A DNA stretch of 64,000 nucleotides from Hirschia maritima DSM 19733 (GCF_000378345.1 NZ_KB899545.1:124001-188000); one strand, 5' to 3'; counted from the stretch's first letter, positions 43,804-53,585 are shown. Made by a program: numbers and translations. The notes: a model not told the origin generated them from the sequence alone.

Positions 43804-46017
43804 TTGTTTAATCGGACCAAAGGAAGAGGCGGCGCATTATTGTGCGTTATCTGGCTTGTGGTCTGTGCGATCTTTTTAATTGGTCGTTTTTCAAATGGCG
43901 TTCCAATAGATACAAATATTCAATCTATTTTACCCAATCAGACACTCTCTCCAGCAGTAAAAGCAGCGATGGATCGATCGGGAGAGGTGGCATCAAACCG
44001 AGTTGTGTTTCTTGTATCCTCAAAGGAAGGAGACACATTGAATGTTGAGGCTTCAAATGCTCTCTCCAAGAAACTGATCGAGGCCGGCCTTTTTAAAAAT
44101 GATCAAGCTGACAATGAAGAATTGGGTCGATGGATATTTGCTAATCGAAATGAACTCCTCTGCGAACCCACGGAAAACTTTACGGCGGAAACGGCTCAAT
44201 TCATTCGCAAAACAGCACTTGCAAGCGTTTATGGCGTGGGAGGTCCAGTAACGGGTGACTTGCTAAAGGCTGATCCGTTTTTGCTGACGATTAGGTTAGC
44301 AAATTGCCTCTCTAATGGCGTTGCAAGCCTGCCTGCAAATCAAAGCATGCTGACCGGAAAATTGCTTGAGCCCGCTTATGCAATGGATACTCAGTCGAAA
44401 ATTCAGGCAGTAGTTTCGGCATGGGAAGAAGAGTGGCTACCTCAAGGCATTGAATTGGCGAGAGTTGGTGCGGTCTTTCATGCCGCTTATGGAGCAAAGT
44501 CAGCTAAGACGGAAATGACCTTCATCGGAGGAATGGGGCTGATTGGAGTGGCGATGCTGTTTTGGTCAGTTTTTGGACGTGTTTTAAATGTTATAGCTGT
44601 AGCTAGTCTCATCGCATTATCCTGCACCTCAGGGCTAGCAGCGACTTTAATGTTTTATGCTGAAATCCACATGCTTGTATTGGTATTTGCAGCAATGTTG
44701 GTTGGAGTTGTCGCTGATTATGCAGTACATGCAATGGCAACCGGTGTAGGCAATGATTGGCCCTCTGAAATGGATAGAAGAAGACACTTATTGCGTCCAA
44801 TGAGTGTATCCATGCTAACTACTGCGGCGGGCTTTGCTGGTCTGTTTTTTTTGGGCGTTCCATTATTTCAACAATTGGCAGTTTTAGCGATCGTTGGAGT
44901 TTTTACAGCCTGGGCGCTAGTTCTGTTTATATTCCTACCACTCGATAAAACTCCCGCGAGCAATGAAGGTGCATTGCGAATTCGTTGGATGCGTACTTTA
45001 TCTTTTGCCACAAATTTTTTGCCAATATCGATGCAGTCGGCGGTTGCTGCTGCTGTTTTTATTATCATTGGGGGCATTGGTTTTCTGGTAGCCCAACCTC
45101 TCGATGATGTGCGTCGGTTTCAACCTCAAAAGTCTGAATTGGTAGAACAAGAAAAAAGTATTTCAAATATAATCGGATCGACGTCATCGCAGGTGTTTCT
45201 CGTTTCGAAAGGGGAGACTCTGGATGAAACTAAACAGAATGAAGAGGTTTATCTGGAAGAAATTGTTGATCAAAACGTATTTGCTTTGACGCGGTTTGAT
45301 CCATCTCAAAAATTACGCTTAGCAAACAGCGCTATTTTGCAAGAGAAGTTGTTTTCACCCTATGAGGCAGCGCACCGTGCTCAGCTTGGGGCCATGGAGC
45401 CGGATGAGGCATTGGATGTATCTGTAAAACGTCCCAGTTGGTTTTCAGACCTTCATGTTGAAGATGAAGGAAAGCATTATTTGATAGCGCGTTTATCTTC
45501 TGCCGAGGGACTATCCAATTCGGAAAAAAACGTGATCGTTGATACGGCGAGTGAATATTCCCAAGCTTTTGCTTCATATAGAGCACTGTCTGGTCGTTCT
45601 CTCATCATTGCTGTGTGTGTTGCTCTGGTATTTGTGTTCATAGTCTATCGCAAGCCTTTCGCGTTGAGCATAGTATTGGCACCAGCTGCGGCAATGCTTT
45701 GTGGAATTTACCTGCCCGCCATTTGGGGCCAACAAATAACGTTCTTTTCTATGGCAGGAGCTATGGTGTTATTTGGTGTGAGTGTAGATTATTCTGCATT
45801 CATGTGGGAAGCTGGACGTAAACAGGAGGCTTGGACCAAGGCATCTGTTCTGGTTGGAGCCGTTACGACAATGCTTTCAATGGGGTTGCTCGCGTTGAGT
45901 GAAACTTTACCTGTACGAAGTTTCGGAATTACTGTTGCGGTTGGGGTTATTTGCGCACTAATCTTTTCAACGTTTCCTTATTATCTGGCTAGGAAGGATG
46001 CCTTAAATGCAGACTGA
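43804..46017 (+). CDS. MMPL/RND family exporter
   Basis: A 737-residue transporter with TTG start 5 bases after the previous stop. It has an N-terminal helix, a periplasmic domain (about 35-235), a bundle of about five helices (235-375), a second periplasmic domain (410-600) and a final bundle (600-735). LVGVVADYAVHAMATG and VLFGVSVDYSAFMWEAGR are the paired family motifs with the proton-relay Asp. It most likely exports the pigment lipid across the inner membrane. It overlaps the next gene by 11 bases. Confidence 0.9.
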   Translation: MFNRTKGRGGALLCVIWLVVCAIFLIGRFSNGVPIDTNIQSILPNQTLSPAVKAAMDRSGEVASNRVVFLVSSKEGDTLNVEASNALSKKLIEAGLFKNDQADNEELGRWIFANRNELLCEPTENFTAETAQFIRKTALASVYGVGGPVTGDLLKADPFLLTIRLANCLSNGVASLPANQSMLTGKLLEPAYAMDTQSKIQAVVSAWEEEWLPQGIELARVGAVFHAAYGAKSAKTEMTFIGGMGLIGVAMLFWSVFGRVLNVIAVASLIALSCTSGLAATLMFYAEIHMLVLVFAAMLVGVVADYAVHAMATGVGNDWPSEMDRRRHLLRPMSVSMLTTAAGFAGLFFLGVPLFQQLAVLAIVGVFTAWALVLFIFLPLDKTPASNEGALRIRWMRTLSFATNFLPISMQSAVAAAVFIIIGGIGFLVAQPLDDVRRFQPQKSELVEQEKSISNIIGSTSSQVFLVSKGETLDETKQNEEVYLEEIVDQNVFALTRFDPSQKLRLANSAILQEKLFSPYEAAHRAQLGAMEPDEALDVSVKRPSWFSDLHVEDEGKHYLIARLSSAEGLSNSEKNVIVDTASEYSQAFASYRALSGRSLIIAVCVALVFVFIVYRKPFALSIVLAPAAAMLCGIYLPAIWGQQITFFSMAGAMVLFGVSVDYSAFMWEAGRKQEAWTKASVLVGAVTTMLSMGLLALSETLPVRSFGITVAVGVICALIFSTFPYYLARKDALNAD

Positions 46018-47251
46018 AACATGTGATGTCGCAATAATTGGAGCTGGTCCTTCGGGAGCAATTGCTGCATCTATTCTGGCGGATAAAGGATGGCATGTGA
46101 AAGTGTTTGAACGTCAGCACTTTCCTCGTTTTTCCATTGGAGAAAGTCTTCTTCCTCACTGTGCTGAATTCATTGCAGAAGCAGGCTTGATGGATGCGAT
46201 TGAAGCAGCTGGATTTCAATACAAAGATGGCGCTGCTTTCACGATGGATGGAGAATATGAAGATATCTATTTTCCGGATAAATCAACGCCAGGGCCGGGA
46301 ACAATATTTCAAGTTCAACGTGACCGGTTTGACAAGGTTTTAATCGATGGAACAGCTGCCAAAGGTGTTGAAGTTTCATTTGGCGAGACAGTTGTTTCAT
46401 TTTCTTCCGAGAGTGAATTAGCTGATCATGCAGAATTAATTGTCAAAGACGAAGCGGGAGAAGAAAGAGCCATTCGGTCCCGTTTTGTAATTGATGGATC
46501 AGGGTTTGGCCGCGTTCTGCCAAGATTGCTAGATCTTGAAACACCTTCAGATCAGACAAAGCGTCGATCTTGTTTTAAGCATGTCACAGATAATATTGAT
46601 CATCCTGATTTTGATCGAAACAAAATTCTTATCACTGTGCATCCTGACGATCCACAAGTTTGGTTGTGGCTTATCCCTCTTTCAAACGGCCTGTCGTCCA
46701 TAGGTGTTGTTGGAAAAGATGAAGTTATCAAGCAAGCTGGTGAATGTCCCGAAAGTCGATTGGACCATTATGTCCGAACATCTGGACTGATGGGGGACGT
46801 TATGGCGAATGCCGTTGAAGCGCGTCCAGCGAACGAGATTGTTGGTTTTTCTGCGAATGTGAAAAATCTTTATGGTGATAAATACGTATTGCTTGGAAAT
46901 GCAGCTGAATTTCTTGATCCTGTATTTTCATCTGGTGTCACCATAGCAACAAAATCAGCCTCACTTGCAGCCAAACTAATAGATGAACAGTTGAAAGGGC
47001 ACAGCGTCGATTGGGAGAATGACTTTGCAGTTGAACTCAAACGCGGTGTTGAAGCTTTTCGTGCGTGTGTGAATGCTTGGTATGACGGATTATTGCAGAG
47101 ATTGATCTTTATGGACAATAGATCAGAGGATATGACCCGGTATTTTACGGCAATACTCGCTGGATATGCTTGGGATGAAAGTAATCCTATTGTAAAAGAC
47201 CCTAAAAGATTTTTCCGGTTGATGGACGCGCTGACTAAAGAAGACGCTTAA
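46007..47251 (+). CDS. Flavin-dependent halogenase-type monooxygenase
   Basis: A 414-residue FAD protein. The FAD-binding GAGPSG is at 12-17, RFSIGESLLP at 41-50, a family Lys in FQYKDGAAF at 73, the halogenase signature WLWLIP (WxWxIP) at 219-224, and a DPVFSSGV flavin-site block near 305. The last three are usual for halogenases, while relatives such as geranylgeranyl reductases lack WxWxIP. Xanthomonadin and some flexirubin pigments carry halogens, so this enzyme probably chlorinates or brominates the aryl ring. A non-halogenating hydroxylase role cannot be excluded. Confidence 0.82.
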   Translation: MQTETCDVAIIGAGPSGAIAASILADKGWHVKVFERQHFPRFSIGESLLPHCAEFIAEAGLMDAIEAAGFQYKDGAAFTMDGEYEDIYFPDKSTPGPGTIFQVQRDRFDKVLIDGTAAKGVEVSFGETVVSFSSESELADHAELIVKDEAGEERAIRSRFVIDGSGFGRVLPRLLDLETPSDQTKRRSCFKHVTDNIDHPDFDRNKILITVHPDDPQVWLWLIPLSNGLSSIGVVGKDEVIKQAGECPESRLDHYVRTSGLMGDVMANAVEARPANEIVGFSANVKNLYGDKYVLLGNAAEFLDPVFSSGVTIATKSASLAAKLIDEQLKGHSVDWENDFAVELKRGVEAFRACVNAWYDGLLQRLIFMDNRSEDMTRYFTAILAGYAWDESNPIVKDPKRFFRLMDALTKEDA

Positions 47252-47862
47252 TGAAAAAAGGAATATTGCTTGCCATTGGGGTGAGTGTGGCCGTGCTGAC
47301 AACGGGGTGTCAGTCCACACAGTCTATAGCGCAGGATACAGGAATTGAGGACGAAGCTGCCAAAGCATTCATAGGAAATGGTTTGCAATTGTCCTTGCCG
47401 AAAATTCCCGACTACCCGCATGAGTTGCAGGCAATGCAAACTTTGATTGCAGATCATGATGGACGAACACAGGCGTTACAAGCAGTCCTTTCAGCTAAAT
47501 CAGATCAAGTTAATGTTGTGATGATGTTGGCAAATGGTCCACGCATTATGGAGGTAGACTGGACACCCGAAGACATCCTTGAAACGCGGTCCAGTTTTGC
47601 GCCTGAAAAACTATCTGGCCTCAATATTCTGGCAGATATATTCCTTGTTTTTTGGCCTGAAGCTGCGGTGAAAAAAGCATTGCCAGAGAACGTTTTTGTC
47701 ATTCAAAAAAACGGTTTACGCTTGATATATGATGATGAACGGCAAATTGCTGATATTAGATATTACACTAAAGACAAACGTGGACGTGATCACTTCGTGC
47801 TGACCAATTATGATCTAGGTTATTCTCTGACAATATACAGTGATGAGATGTCGGCCCAATGA
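47251..47862 (+). CDS. DUF3261 lipoprotein of the aryl polyene cluster
   Basis: A 203-residue lipoprotein: signal peptide with lipobox LTTGC (Cys at residue 20), then a beta-rich DUF3261 domain (PDYPHELQAMQTLIADHDGR, RIMEVDWTPEDILETR, FWPEAAVKKALPENV). DUF3261 proteins recur in aryl polyene and related clusters beside LolA and MMPL proteins and are thought to help place the product in the outer membrane. Its start shares one base with the previous stop. Confidence 0.87.
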   Translation: MKKGILLAIGVSVAVLTTGCQSTQSIAQDTGIEDEAAKAFIGNGLQLSLPKIPDYPHELQAMQTLIADHDGRTQALQAVLSAKSDQVNVVMMLANGPRIMEVDWTPEDILETRSSFAPEKLSGLNILADIFLVFWPEAAVKKALPENVFVIQKNGLRLIYDDERQIADIRYYTKDKRGRDHFVLTNYDLGYSLTIYSDEMSAQ

Positions 47863-49025
47863 GTAAGATATTTATCAACGCATATTCGGTTTGTTCCCGA
47901 CTTGGAATGAATAAAAAAGAAACGTTAGAGAGCCTGCGTTCTGTTGCTCCGCCTGTGCCTGATGAAACTGTTGAGCTAGCAGGTGGTTCGACGACTAAAG
48001 TCGCTGTTTTACCAAAAGAACTTCCTGAAGTTGCTGGTGTGACGACGAGAACGAACCAACTGACTGCTTACCTTGTTTCTCAAATGCAAAACGAGATTGA
48101 TGGGGTTCTTCAAAAATACGGCTCTAATCGTGTCGCAGGAATTATTGGTACCAGTACGACCGGAGTTGAAGAAGCGATTGATCCTCTCCAAAAACGGATA
48201 GAGGATGGAGATTGGGATCAATCCTATAGATTTTCGGATCAAGAGTTAGGTGATACCGCTGAATTCCTGCAAGCACATATTGGGTTTGACGGACCGTGCC
48301 ACACCGTCTCAACAGCTTGTACGTCAGGATCTAAGGCGCTTGCGGCAGCTGCAAGGTATTTGAATGCTGGTATAGCCGATGCGGTGATATGCGGGGGTGT
48401 CGATTCACTTTCTCGTTTGACAACGAATGGATTTGACGCCCTAGACAGTGTCTCTCCCGATGCCTGCACACCGTTTAGTAAAAACCGTTGCGGCATCAAT
48501 ATTGGTGAAGGTGGAGCGTTATTTATTCTGACAAAGGATGAAGGCCTATGGGAATTGACAGGTTGGGGGGAAAGCTCCGACGCTTATCATATGTCTTCTC
48601 CAGAACCTTCTGGTGCAGGTGCTGAACTTGCGGTCAGAGAGGCATTGCAACGCGCAGATTGCAAAGTCGAAGAAGTTGATTTCATCCATATGCATGGAAC
48701 CGCCACACCTTTAAACGATGCAATGGAATCAACATTGGTAAATCGCATTTTTGGGAGCGATAAACCATGTGCGTCGACCAAAGGGATGACAGGGCATACA
48801 TTGGGCGCAGCAGGAGCAATTCAAGCAGCGATCAATATACTTGCGCTTGATGAGCAGTTTTATCCACCCCACGTTTTTGATGGTGAATGGGATGAAGAGC
48901 TTGAAAAAATCAGTCTGACCAAACCACAACAAAAACCAAATACACAGATCAAAACGATATTGAGTTCCAGTTACGCATTTGGTGGAAGTAATATTGCCTT
49001 GATAATAGAAAAGGCGGGTGCATGA
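47859..49025 (+). CDS. Beta-ketoacyl-ACP synthase (aryl polyene type)
   Basis: A 388-residue thiolase-fold condensing enzyme. The catalytic set is complete: Cys154 in TVSTACTSGSK, His in MHGTATPLND near 273 and His in KGMTGHTLGAAG near 310. C-terminal SSSYAFGGSNIALI is typical. Aryl polyene clusters pair a ketosynthase with a chain-length partner; this protein is the FabF-like first member. Overlaps both neighbours by 4 bases. Confidence 0.9.
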   Translation: MSKIFINAYSVCSRLGMNKKETLESLRSVAPPVPDETVELAGGSTTKVAVLPKELPEVAGVTTRTNQLTAYLVSQMQNEIDGVLQKYGSNRVAGIIGTSTTGVEEAIDPLQKRIEDGDWDQSYRFSDQELGDTAEFLQAHIGFDGPCHTVSTACTSGSKALAAAARYLNAGIADAVICGGVDSLSRLTTNGFDALDSVSPDACTPFSKNRCGINIGEGGALFILTKDEGLWELTGWGESSDAYHMSSPEPSGAGAELAVREALQRADCKVEEVDFIHMHGTATPLNDAMESTLVNRIFGSDKPCASTKGMTGHTLGAAGAIQAAINILALDEQFYPPHVFDGEWDEELEKISLTKPQQKPNTQIKTILSSSYAFGGSNIALIIEKAGA

Positions 49026-49489
49026 TGCTGACCTATCCACACCCTAAAGAACTGGCACCTCATGACCCGCCAATGTTGTTGGTCGAAGAAATTGTGTTGT
49101 CCAATTCTGATGAAATAGTCGCAAAGACGAAGATAACAAAAGACAATCTATTCTTTGTCGCAGGGCGCGGTGTACCGTCCTATGTTGGGTTTGAGATTAT
49201 GGCGCAAACGATTGCTGTACAGGATGGGTTTAACCGGAATCAAAAAGGATTGGGGACCAAAATAGGTTTTCTCCTTGGTTGCAGAAAGTACACAGTTACG
49301 CGCGATTGGTTTGTTGTTGGGGAAGAATTGACAGTTCGAGCAAAAGCTTTGCTGTCTGAGGGAGAGATGCAATCTTTTGATTGTGTGATTGAGGATAATC
49401 AGGGAGAGCAATTGGCTGCGGGTGCAATCAATGTTTTTAGTCCTGAAAATCCAGAAGAGTTTATAAAACAAGGGGGCGGCGCGGCATGA
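49022..49489 (+). CDS. 3-hydroxyacyl-ACP dehydratase, hotdog fold (ApeP-like)
   Basis: A 155-residue hotdog protein with APHDPPMLLVEEIV near the start, VPSYVGFEIMAQTIAVQDGF in the place of the FabZ central helix and KIGFLLGCRKYTV. The usual Glu/Asp is present in FEIMAQ. This subtype is found in aryl polyene clusters next to the ketoreductase; it dehydrates 3-hydroxyacyl-ACP to make each double bond. Coupled by 4-base overlaps on both sides. Confidence 0.85.
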   Translation: MMLTYPHPKELAPHDPPMLLVEEIVLSNSDEIVAKTKITKDNLFFVAGRGVPSYVGFEIMAQTIAVQDGFNRNQKGLGTKIGFLLGCRKYTVTRDWFVVGEELTVRAKALLSEGEMQSFDCVIEDNQGEQLAAGAINVFSPENPEEFIKQGGGAA

Positions 49490-50229
49490 CACAGGCGAGC
49501 CTAAATAAAGATAAGCGTGTCTTGGTAACGGGAGCATCCAAAGGCATTGGTCGAGGGGTTGCTATTCGTCTTGGTCAAATGGGATTTCACGTTACGGTTC
49601 ACTACGGACGCGATGAAGAAGGGGCGACTGAAACCCTCGCTCACATTACAGCTAATGGCGGTAAAGGGAATATCGTCGGCTTTGACGTGAATGATCGTGA
49701 TCAAGTCAAATCCGTTTTAGAACAAGAGGTTGAATCCAATGGACCTTATTGGGGGATTGTATCGAACGCAGGAATCACCCGTGACAACGCTTTCCCTGCG
49801 ATAGAAGGTCAGGATTGGGATGATGTCGTCCGCACCACTTTGGATGGTTTCTATAATGTTGTGCATCCGCTGACTATGCCGATGGTGCGCGGTCGAAAAG
49901 GTGGTCGTATCGTTGTGATGGCATCTGTATCAGGTGTCATGGGGAATAGAGGTCAGGTGAATTATTCCGCTGCAAAAGCAGGATTGATTGGTGCAGCAAA
50001 AGCGTTGGCAGTTGAACTCGCTAGCCGTAAAATCACTGTGAACGCCGTGGCCCCTGGTTTGATCGAAACATCGATGACAGAAGATATTCGGCCTGAAGTC
50101 ATGGCTGCTATCCCGATGAAACGTGCAGGAAATGTTGATGAAGTTGCTGCAACTGTGGCGTTCTTGTTCCAGCCAGAGGCTGCCTATATCACACGTCAGG
50201 TTATTGGTGTGAATGGAGGGCTGATTTAA
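49486..50229 (+). CDS. 3-oxoacyl-ACP reductase (FabG-type SDR)
   Basis: A 247-residue short-chain dehydrogenase. NADPH-binding TGASKGIGRG at 15-24, NAG in IVSNAGITRDN, catalytic Ser in MASVSGVMGN, Tyr and Lys in NYSAAKAG, and the PGLIETSM loop are all intact. It reduces the keto group after each condensation. Between dehydratase and second ketosynthase with overlapping stops and starts. Confidence 0.93.
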   Translation: MTQASLNKDKRVLVTGASKGIGRGVAIRLGQMGFHVTVHYGRDEEGATETLAHITANGGKGNIVGFDVNDRDQVKSVLEQEVESNGPYWGIVSNAGITRDNAFPAIEGQDWDDVVRTTLDGFYNVVHPLTMPMVRGRKGGRIVVMASVSGVMGNRGQVNYSAAKAGLIGAAKALAVELASRKITVNAVAPGLIETSMTEDIRPEVMAAIPMKRAGNVDEVAATVAFLFQPEAAYITRQVIGVNGGLI

Positions 50230-51455
50230 TGCGTCGCGTTGTCGTAACTGGCATGGCAGGCATGACTGCTCTAGGGAATAGTTTTGAAGAAATAAGCCCG
50301 AAACTGAATGCTCAAACCGCTGGTATTCGTAATATGCCAGAGTGGGAAGAATACACAGACATGTCGACCCGTTTGGGTGGGCCAATTGATGGATTTGTGC
50401 ATGAAAAGGCCTATCCAAGGCAGGCGCGTCGGTCCATGGGACGCTTGGCTGTGATGATGGTCAAAATGGGTGGAGAAGCTTTAGAACATGCAGGCCTGAC
50501 AGACGACCCAATTGTGAAAAGCGGACGCATGGGCGTAGCTGCAGGATCATCATATGGGTCCACACCTGCGACGTTGGATTTTGTTGAGTTTCTTGAGACG
50601 GGCAAAGCCAAAGGTTTAAATGCGACAAGTTATATCAGGATGATGAGCCACACTGCGCCTGTTAATATGGGGGTGTATTTTGGCCTTCAAGGGCGGGTGT
50701 ACACAACTTCATCGGCATGTACCTCAGGTGCGCAAGGTCTTGGTTATGCTTTCGAAGCAATCCTGTCTGGAGCACAAGATTTAATGATGGCAGGTGGATC
50801 AGATGAGTTCTGTCCCACTATGACAATGGTGTTTGATCGCTTATACGCCACGTCTACTCGCAATGATGACCCGCAACATGCCGTGAGACCGTTTGATGAA
50901 ACTCGCGATGGTCTTGTTATTGGGGAAGCGGCAAGTGTGCTAATTCTTGAAGAGTTGGAACATGCATTGGCGCGTGGTGCGAAGCCAATCGCCGAAATTG
51001 TTGGTTTCTCGACTAACTGTGATGGACAGCATATTTCTCAGCCAAACCGTAAAACTCAAGAAGTTGTAATGCGTCAAGCACTGGAACAATCGGGTCTTTC
51101 GGTGAGTGATTTATCTTTTGTATCTGGGCATGGCACAGGAACAGCAACTGGTGACGTGGAAGAAAGTCATGCAACTCATGCCGTATTCGGTGATAGAGTG
51201 CCGTTCCACACACTGAAGGGAAATTTCGGACATACATTGGGCGCATGTGGTGCGATTGAAACTTGGCTAGGTATCGAACAGCTTAAAGAAGGGCAGATCT
51301 CACCGATTGCTAATCTTGCCAATGTTGACCCTAAATGTGCAGATCTGGATTATGTTATTGGGAATACACGTAAGGTTTCCAAAAATGCCTTTTCATCGAG
51401 CAACTTTGCTTTTGGTGGAATAAACACATCATTGGTTGTGTCTAACTACGAATAG
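50229..51455 (+). CDS. Beta-ketoacyl-ACP synthase II type (aryl polyene)
   Basis: A 408-residue FabF-like enzyme with Cys164 in TSSACTSGAQG, His in SGHGTGTATGD near 300 and His in GNFGHTLGACG near 337. Start shares one base with the ketoreductase stop. With the ketosynthase upstream it should form the elongating pair; both keep the active-site Cys, so neither can be called an inactive chain-length factor by eye. Confidence 0.92.
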   Translation: MRRVVVTGMAGMTALGNSFEEISPKLNAQTAGIRNMPEWEEYTDMSTRLGGPIDGFVHEKAYPRQARRSMGRLAVMMVKMGGEALEHAGLTDDPIVKSGRMGVAAGSSYGSTPATLDFVEFLETGKAKGLNATSYIRMMSHTAPVNMGVYFGLQGRVYTTSSACTSGAQGLGYAFEAILSGAQDLMMAGGSDEFCPTMTMVFDRLYATSTRNDDPQHAVRPFDETRDGLVIGEAASVLILEELEHALARGAKPIAEIVGFSTNCDGQHISQPNRKTQEVVMRQALEQSGLSVSDLSFVSGHGTGTATGDVEESHATHAVFGDRVPFHTLKGNFGHTLGACGAIETWLGIEQLKEGQISPIANLANVDPKCADLDYVIGNTRKVSKNAFSSSNFAFGGINTSLVVSNYE

Positions 51456-51486
51456 ACTTGCTTGGTTTTTAGTGAAGGGTGGAGCT

Positions 51487-52380
51487 ATGACAATAGGAAC
51501 AAAGACATTGCGGTTTGGTGTAGCAATTAGTGCAGCTGCTTTGTGTCTGGGAACTGCATCCGCACAAAACGCTTCAGACAAATCAGAGTTCGTACCTGAT
51601 GAGCCATTGTGGGAAGTTCGTATTGGCGGAACAGGATTGTATGGCCCCGACTATCCTGGAGCATCAGACCAATCTGCTAATGGTGTTGTGGCACCTTTGC
51701 TTATTTATCGAGGCGAGAAAATCCGTTTTGGAGAATATGGAGTTGCCCGCGCTATAGCAGCGGAGAATAAACGTTTTGAGTTAGATTTGTCGTTGGATGC
51801 AGTCTATTCGGCAAATTCAACGGAAGGCGGTGCGCGAGAAGGCATGCCTGATCTAGACTACCTTCTTCAAATTGGACCGCAGTTGATTGTGAATCTAAAG
51901 GATACTGGGTGGACAGCTGATGGACGATCCAGCTTGAAGTTTAGAGCGCCTATTCGCGCGGTCGCGAGCACAGATTTTACTGGAATAGATCATGTTGGTT
52001 ACATTGCTGAACCACAACTTGTGTTTCAACGTAAGAAGGGTGGAGAGCTCAGGTCTGGTTGGTCTACAACATTATTCGCTACATTTGGCGATGAGGGCCT
52101 AAACGACTACTGGTATGGAGTTGATCCCCAATTTGTGACAACGGACCGAACTGAATATGAAGCTGAAGCTGGTTATGTTTCAACAGGATTTAGAGCTTCT
52201 TGGACTAAAGAACTGACTGAAGATTTTCAAATATTTCTAACATATCAAGGTCGCTCATTTTCGGGCGCTGCTAATGAAGATAGTCCGCTTCTGCGTGAAG
52301 ACTTTACACATGCTGCGAGTGTATCTTTCGTTTGGAAAGCATTTAAAAGTAAGCGTCCGGCGCAAAACGACGACATGTAA
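51487..52380 (+). CDS. MipA/OmpV family outer membrane protein
   Basis: About 297 residues from ATG 51487 (GGAG 3-4 bases before), with a signal peptide ending GTASAQ. The mature part shows the family start EPLWEVRIGGTGLYGPDYPG and alternating beta strands of a small barrel, ending in a Phe-containing strand (ASVSFVWKAF). Not a usual aryl polyene gene; being last in this co-directional run and 31 bases after a ketosynthase, it may help place pigment in the outer membrane or be a passenger. Confidence 0.85.
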   Translation: MTIGTKTLRFGVAISAAALCLGTASAQNASDKSEFVPDEPLWEVRIGGTGLYGPDYPGASDQSANGVVAPLLIYRGEKIRFGEYGVARAIAAENKRFELDLSLDAVYSANSTEGGAREGMPDLDYLLQIGPQLIVNLKDTGWTADGRSSLKFRAPIRAVASTDFTGIDHVGYIAEPQLVFQRKKGGELRSGWSTTLFATFGDEGLNDYWYGVDPQFVTTDRTEYEAEAGYVSTGFRASWTKELTEDFQIFLTYQGRSFSGAANEDSPLLREDFTHAASVSFVWKAFKSKRPAQNDDM

Positions 52381-52382
52381 TT

Positions 52383-52416
52383 AAAAAAGCCCGAACTGTT
52401 TGAGAGCTCGGGCTTT
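52383..52416. terminator. Bidirectional rho-independent terminator
   Basis: AAAGCCCGA (52386-52394) and TCGGGCTTT (52408-52416) form a perfect 9-base stem with a 13-base loop. Read leftward six T follow, closing the minus-strand gene that ends at 52441; read rightward the T-tract is shorter. It sits between convergent genes. Confidence 0.75.
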
Positions 52417-52440
52417 GTCATTTTGATCTTTTAGCTTCAA

Positions 52441-52869
52441 TTATTTAGAAGCTGTGCCGTTCAATGGTGTCTTGGCAACGAATTTGTTTTTAAAGCACAC
52501 ATATTCTGTAGCTGGGTTGAAATCAGTACCCATTGAAGAGTGCACACCAGTGATCTTAGTTCCGCCTTTAGATTGAGCTAAGTCTCTCATCGCAATCAAT
52601 GAATTTAGTAGAGCGCGCTCACAAGAACTTTGAATTTTCTTGTGGAATCCGTTTGCTGGGCGTCCGCCTGTGGAGACGTCACCAATTTGAGTACCTGAAG
52701 CTGATTTGCCCCACACGATTGGGAAGCCGCCAAGAGCTTCTCTGTTCTCTTCTTTTTCCATGAATTCAGCAACAGAGAAAACATGCGGCTTTGATTTGGC
52801 TTGAGCCGCTGGAGCGCTCATCAAAAGCGCAGTTGCAGATGCGGCTAGAACTATAGATTTGATCGACAT
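52441..52869 (-). CDS. Secreted protein, paralogue A of a small Cys-containing family
   Basis: A 142-residue protein with a signal peptide (SIKSIVLAASATALLMSAPAAQA). Mature features: FSVAEFMEKEENREALGGFPIVWG, CERALLNSLIAMRDLAQSKGGT and EYVCFKNKFVAKTPLNG. The two Cys (one before the helix, one near the end) recur in the neighbouring gene at 53003, making a paralogous pair. Similar small proteins have been labelled excinuclease subunit in databases, which cannot be right for a secreted 140-residue protein. Function unknown. Confidence 0.75.
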   Translation of the reverse strand: MSIKSIVLAASATALLMSAPAAQAKSKPHVFSVAEFMEKEENREALGGFPIVWGKSASGTQIGDVSTGGRPANGFHKKIQSSCERALLNSLIAMRDLAQSKGGTKITGVHSSMGTDFNPATEYVCFKNKFVAKTPLNGTASK

Positions 52870-53002
52870 TTTTGTATCCCCGACTACTAAGAGTAGATCC
52901 TAATATGCATTATTTACTTAGCTTTATAATAGTAAAAAATGTCAAGTTAAAGACGTTAGAGTGTATTTGTGATGTTCGTTTACTAAACGGCGGAGGGGTG
53001 GT

Positions 53003-53452
53003 TTAATCGTTCAAAGCCGTAATTGTGCCCTTCAACAGAACACGTGAGTTTGTATGTCCAGTGCGGCATTGATAATGCGTCGCTGAGATATAGTCTGTAC
53101 CTGTTACTGTGGATTGAATTGCTTCTACCGCAATGCCATTTCGGGTTTGAGCTTCCTGTTTAAGGACCAAGAGCGCAGATATCATAGCCCACTCACAGGC
53201 TTCTTGATCTGTTTTTCCAATTCCATTTGTAGCGCGTTTTACATTTGCAATACCGACAGGTTGTCCTAGAATTTCATTGCCAAAAGAAAATTTAAAATCA
53301 CCCAATCGGCTCTGAAATGCTTCACTTGCGAGTAGTTCATCGATCGAGTGGAGTTGAATTTCACTCTTCGCAAATGCTGAGGGTGCATTTATGCCCCACA
53401 GAATAAATGTTGAAACCATTAGAGTGAATGCTGATTTTATTTTGTTTTTCAT
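53003..53452 (-). CDS. Secreted protein, paralogue B of a small Cys-containing family
   Basis: A 149-residue protein with signal peptide ending NAPSAFA. It matches its neighbour in layout: IQLHSIDELLASEAFQSRLG, FSFGNEILGQPVG, CEWAMISALLVLKQEAQTRNG and HYQCRTGHTNSRVLLKGTI, with the same two Cys that could form a disulphide. 133 bases separate it from paralogue A, in the same direction and against the pigment genes. No function is known. Confidence 0.75.
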   Translation of the reverse strand: MKNKIKSAFTLMVSTFILWGINAPSAFAKSEIQLHSIDELLASEAFQSRLGDFKFSFGNEILGQPVGIANVKRATNGIGKTDQEACEWAMISALLVLKQEAQTRNGIAVEAIQSTVTGTDYISATHYQCRTGHTNSRVLLKGTITALND

Positions 53453-53585
53453 GGTCTATCTTTATTTTTGATGAGCAGTTTGAAAATTGATTAGACTTCA
53501 AACTTGACAAGATAGGGGCAATTTGCCGATCCCATTGCATTCGGATACTTAAATTTCAGTCACAAAACATTGGATCTAAGCAGTC

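Noticed and set aside
49930-50418. 162-codon minus-strand frame across the ketoreductase and ketosynthase junction
   Set aside because: Antisense to two recognised coupled genes; composition is His/Ser/Cys-rich as expected for a shadow.
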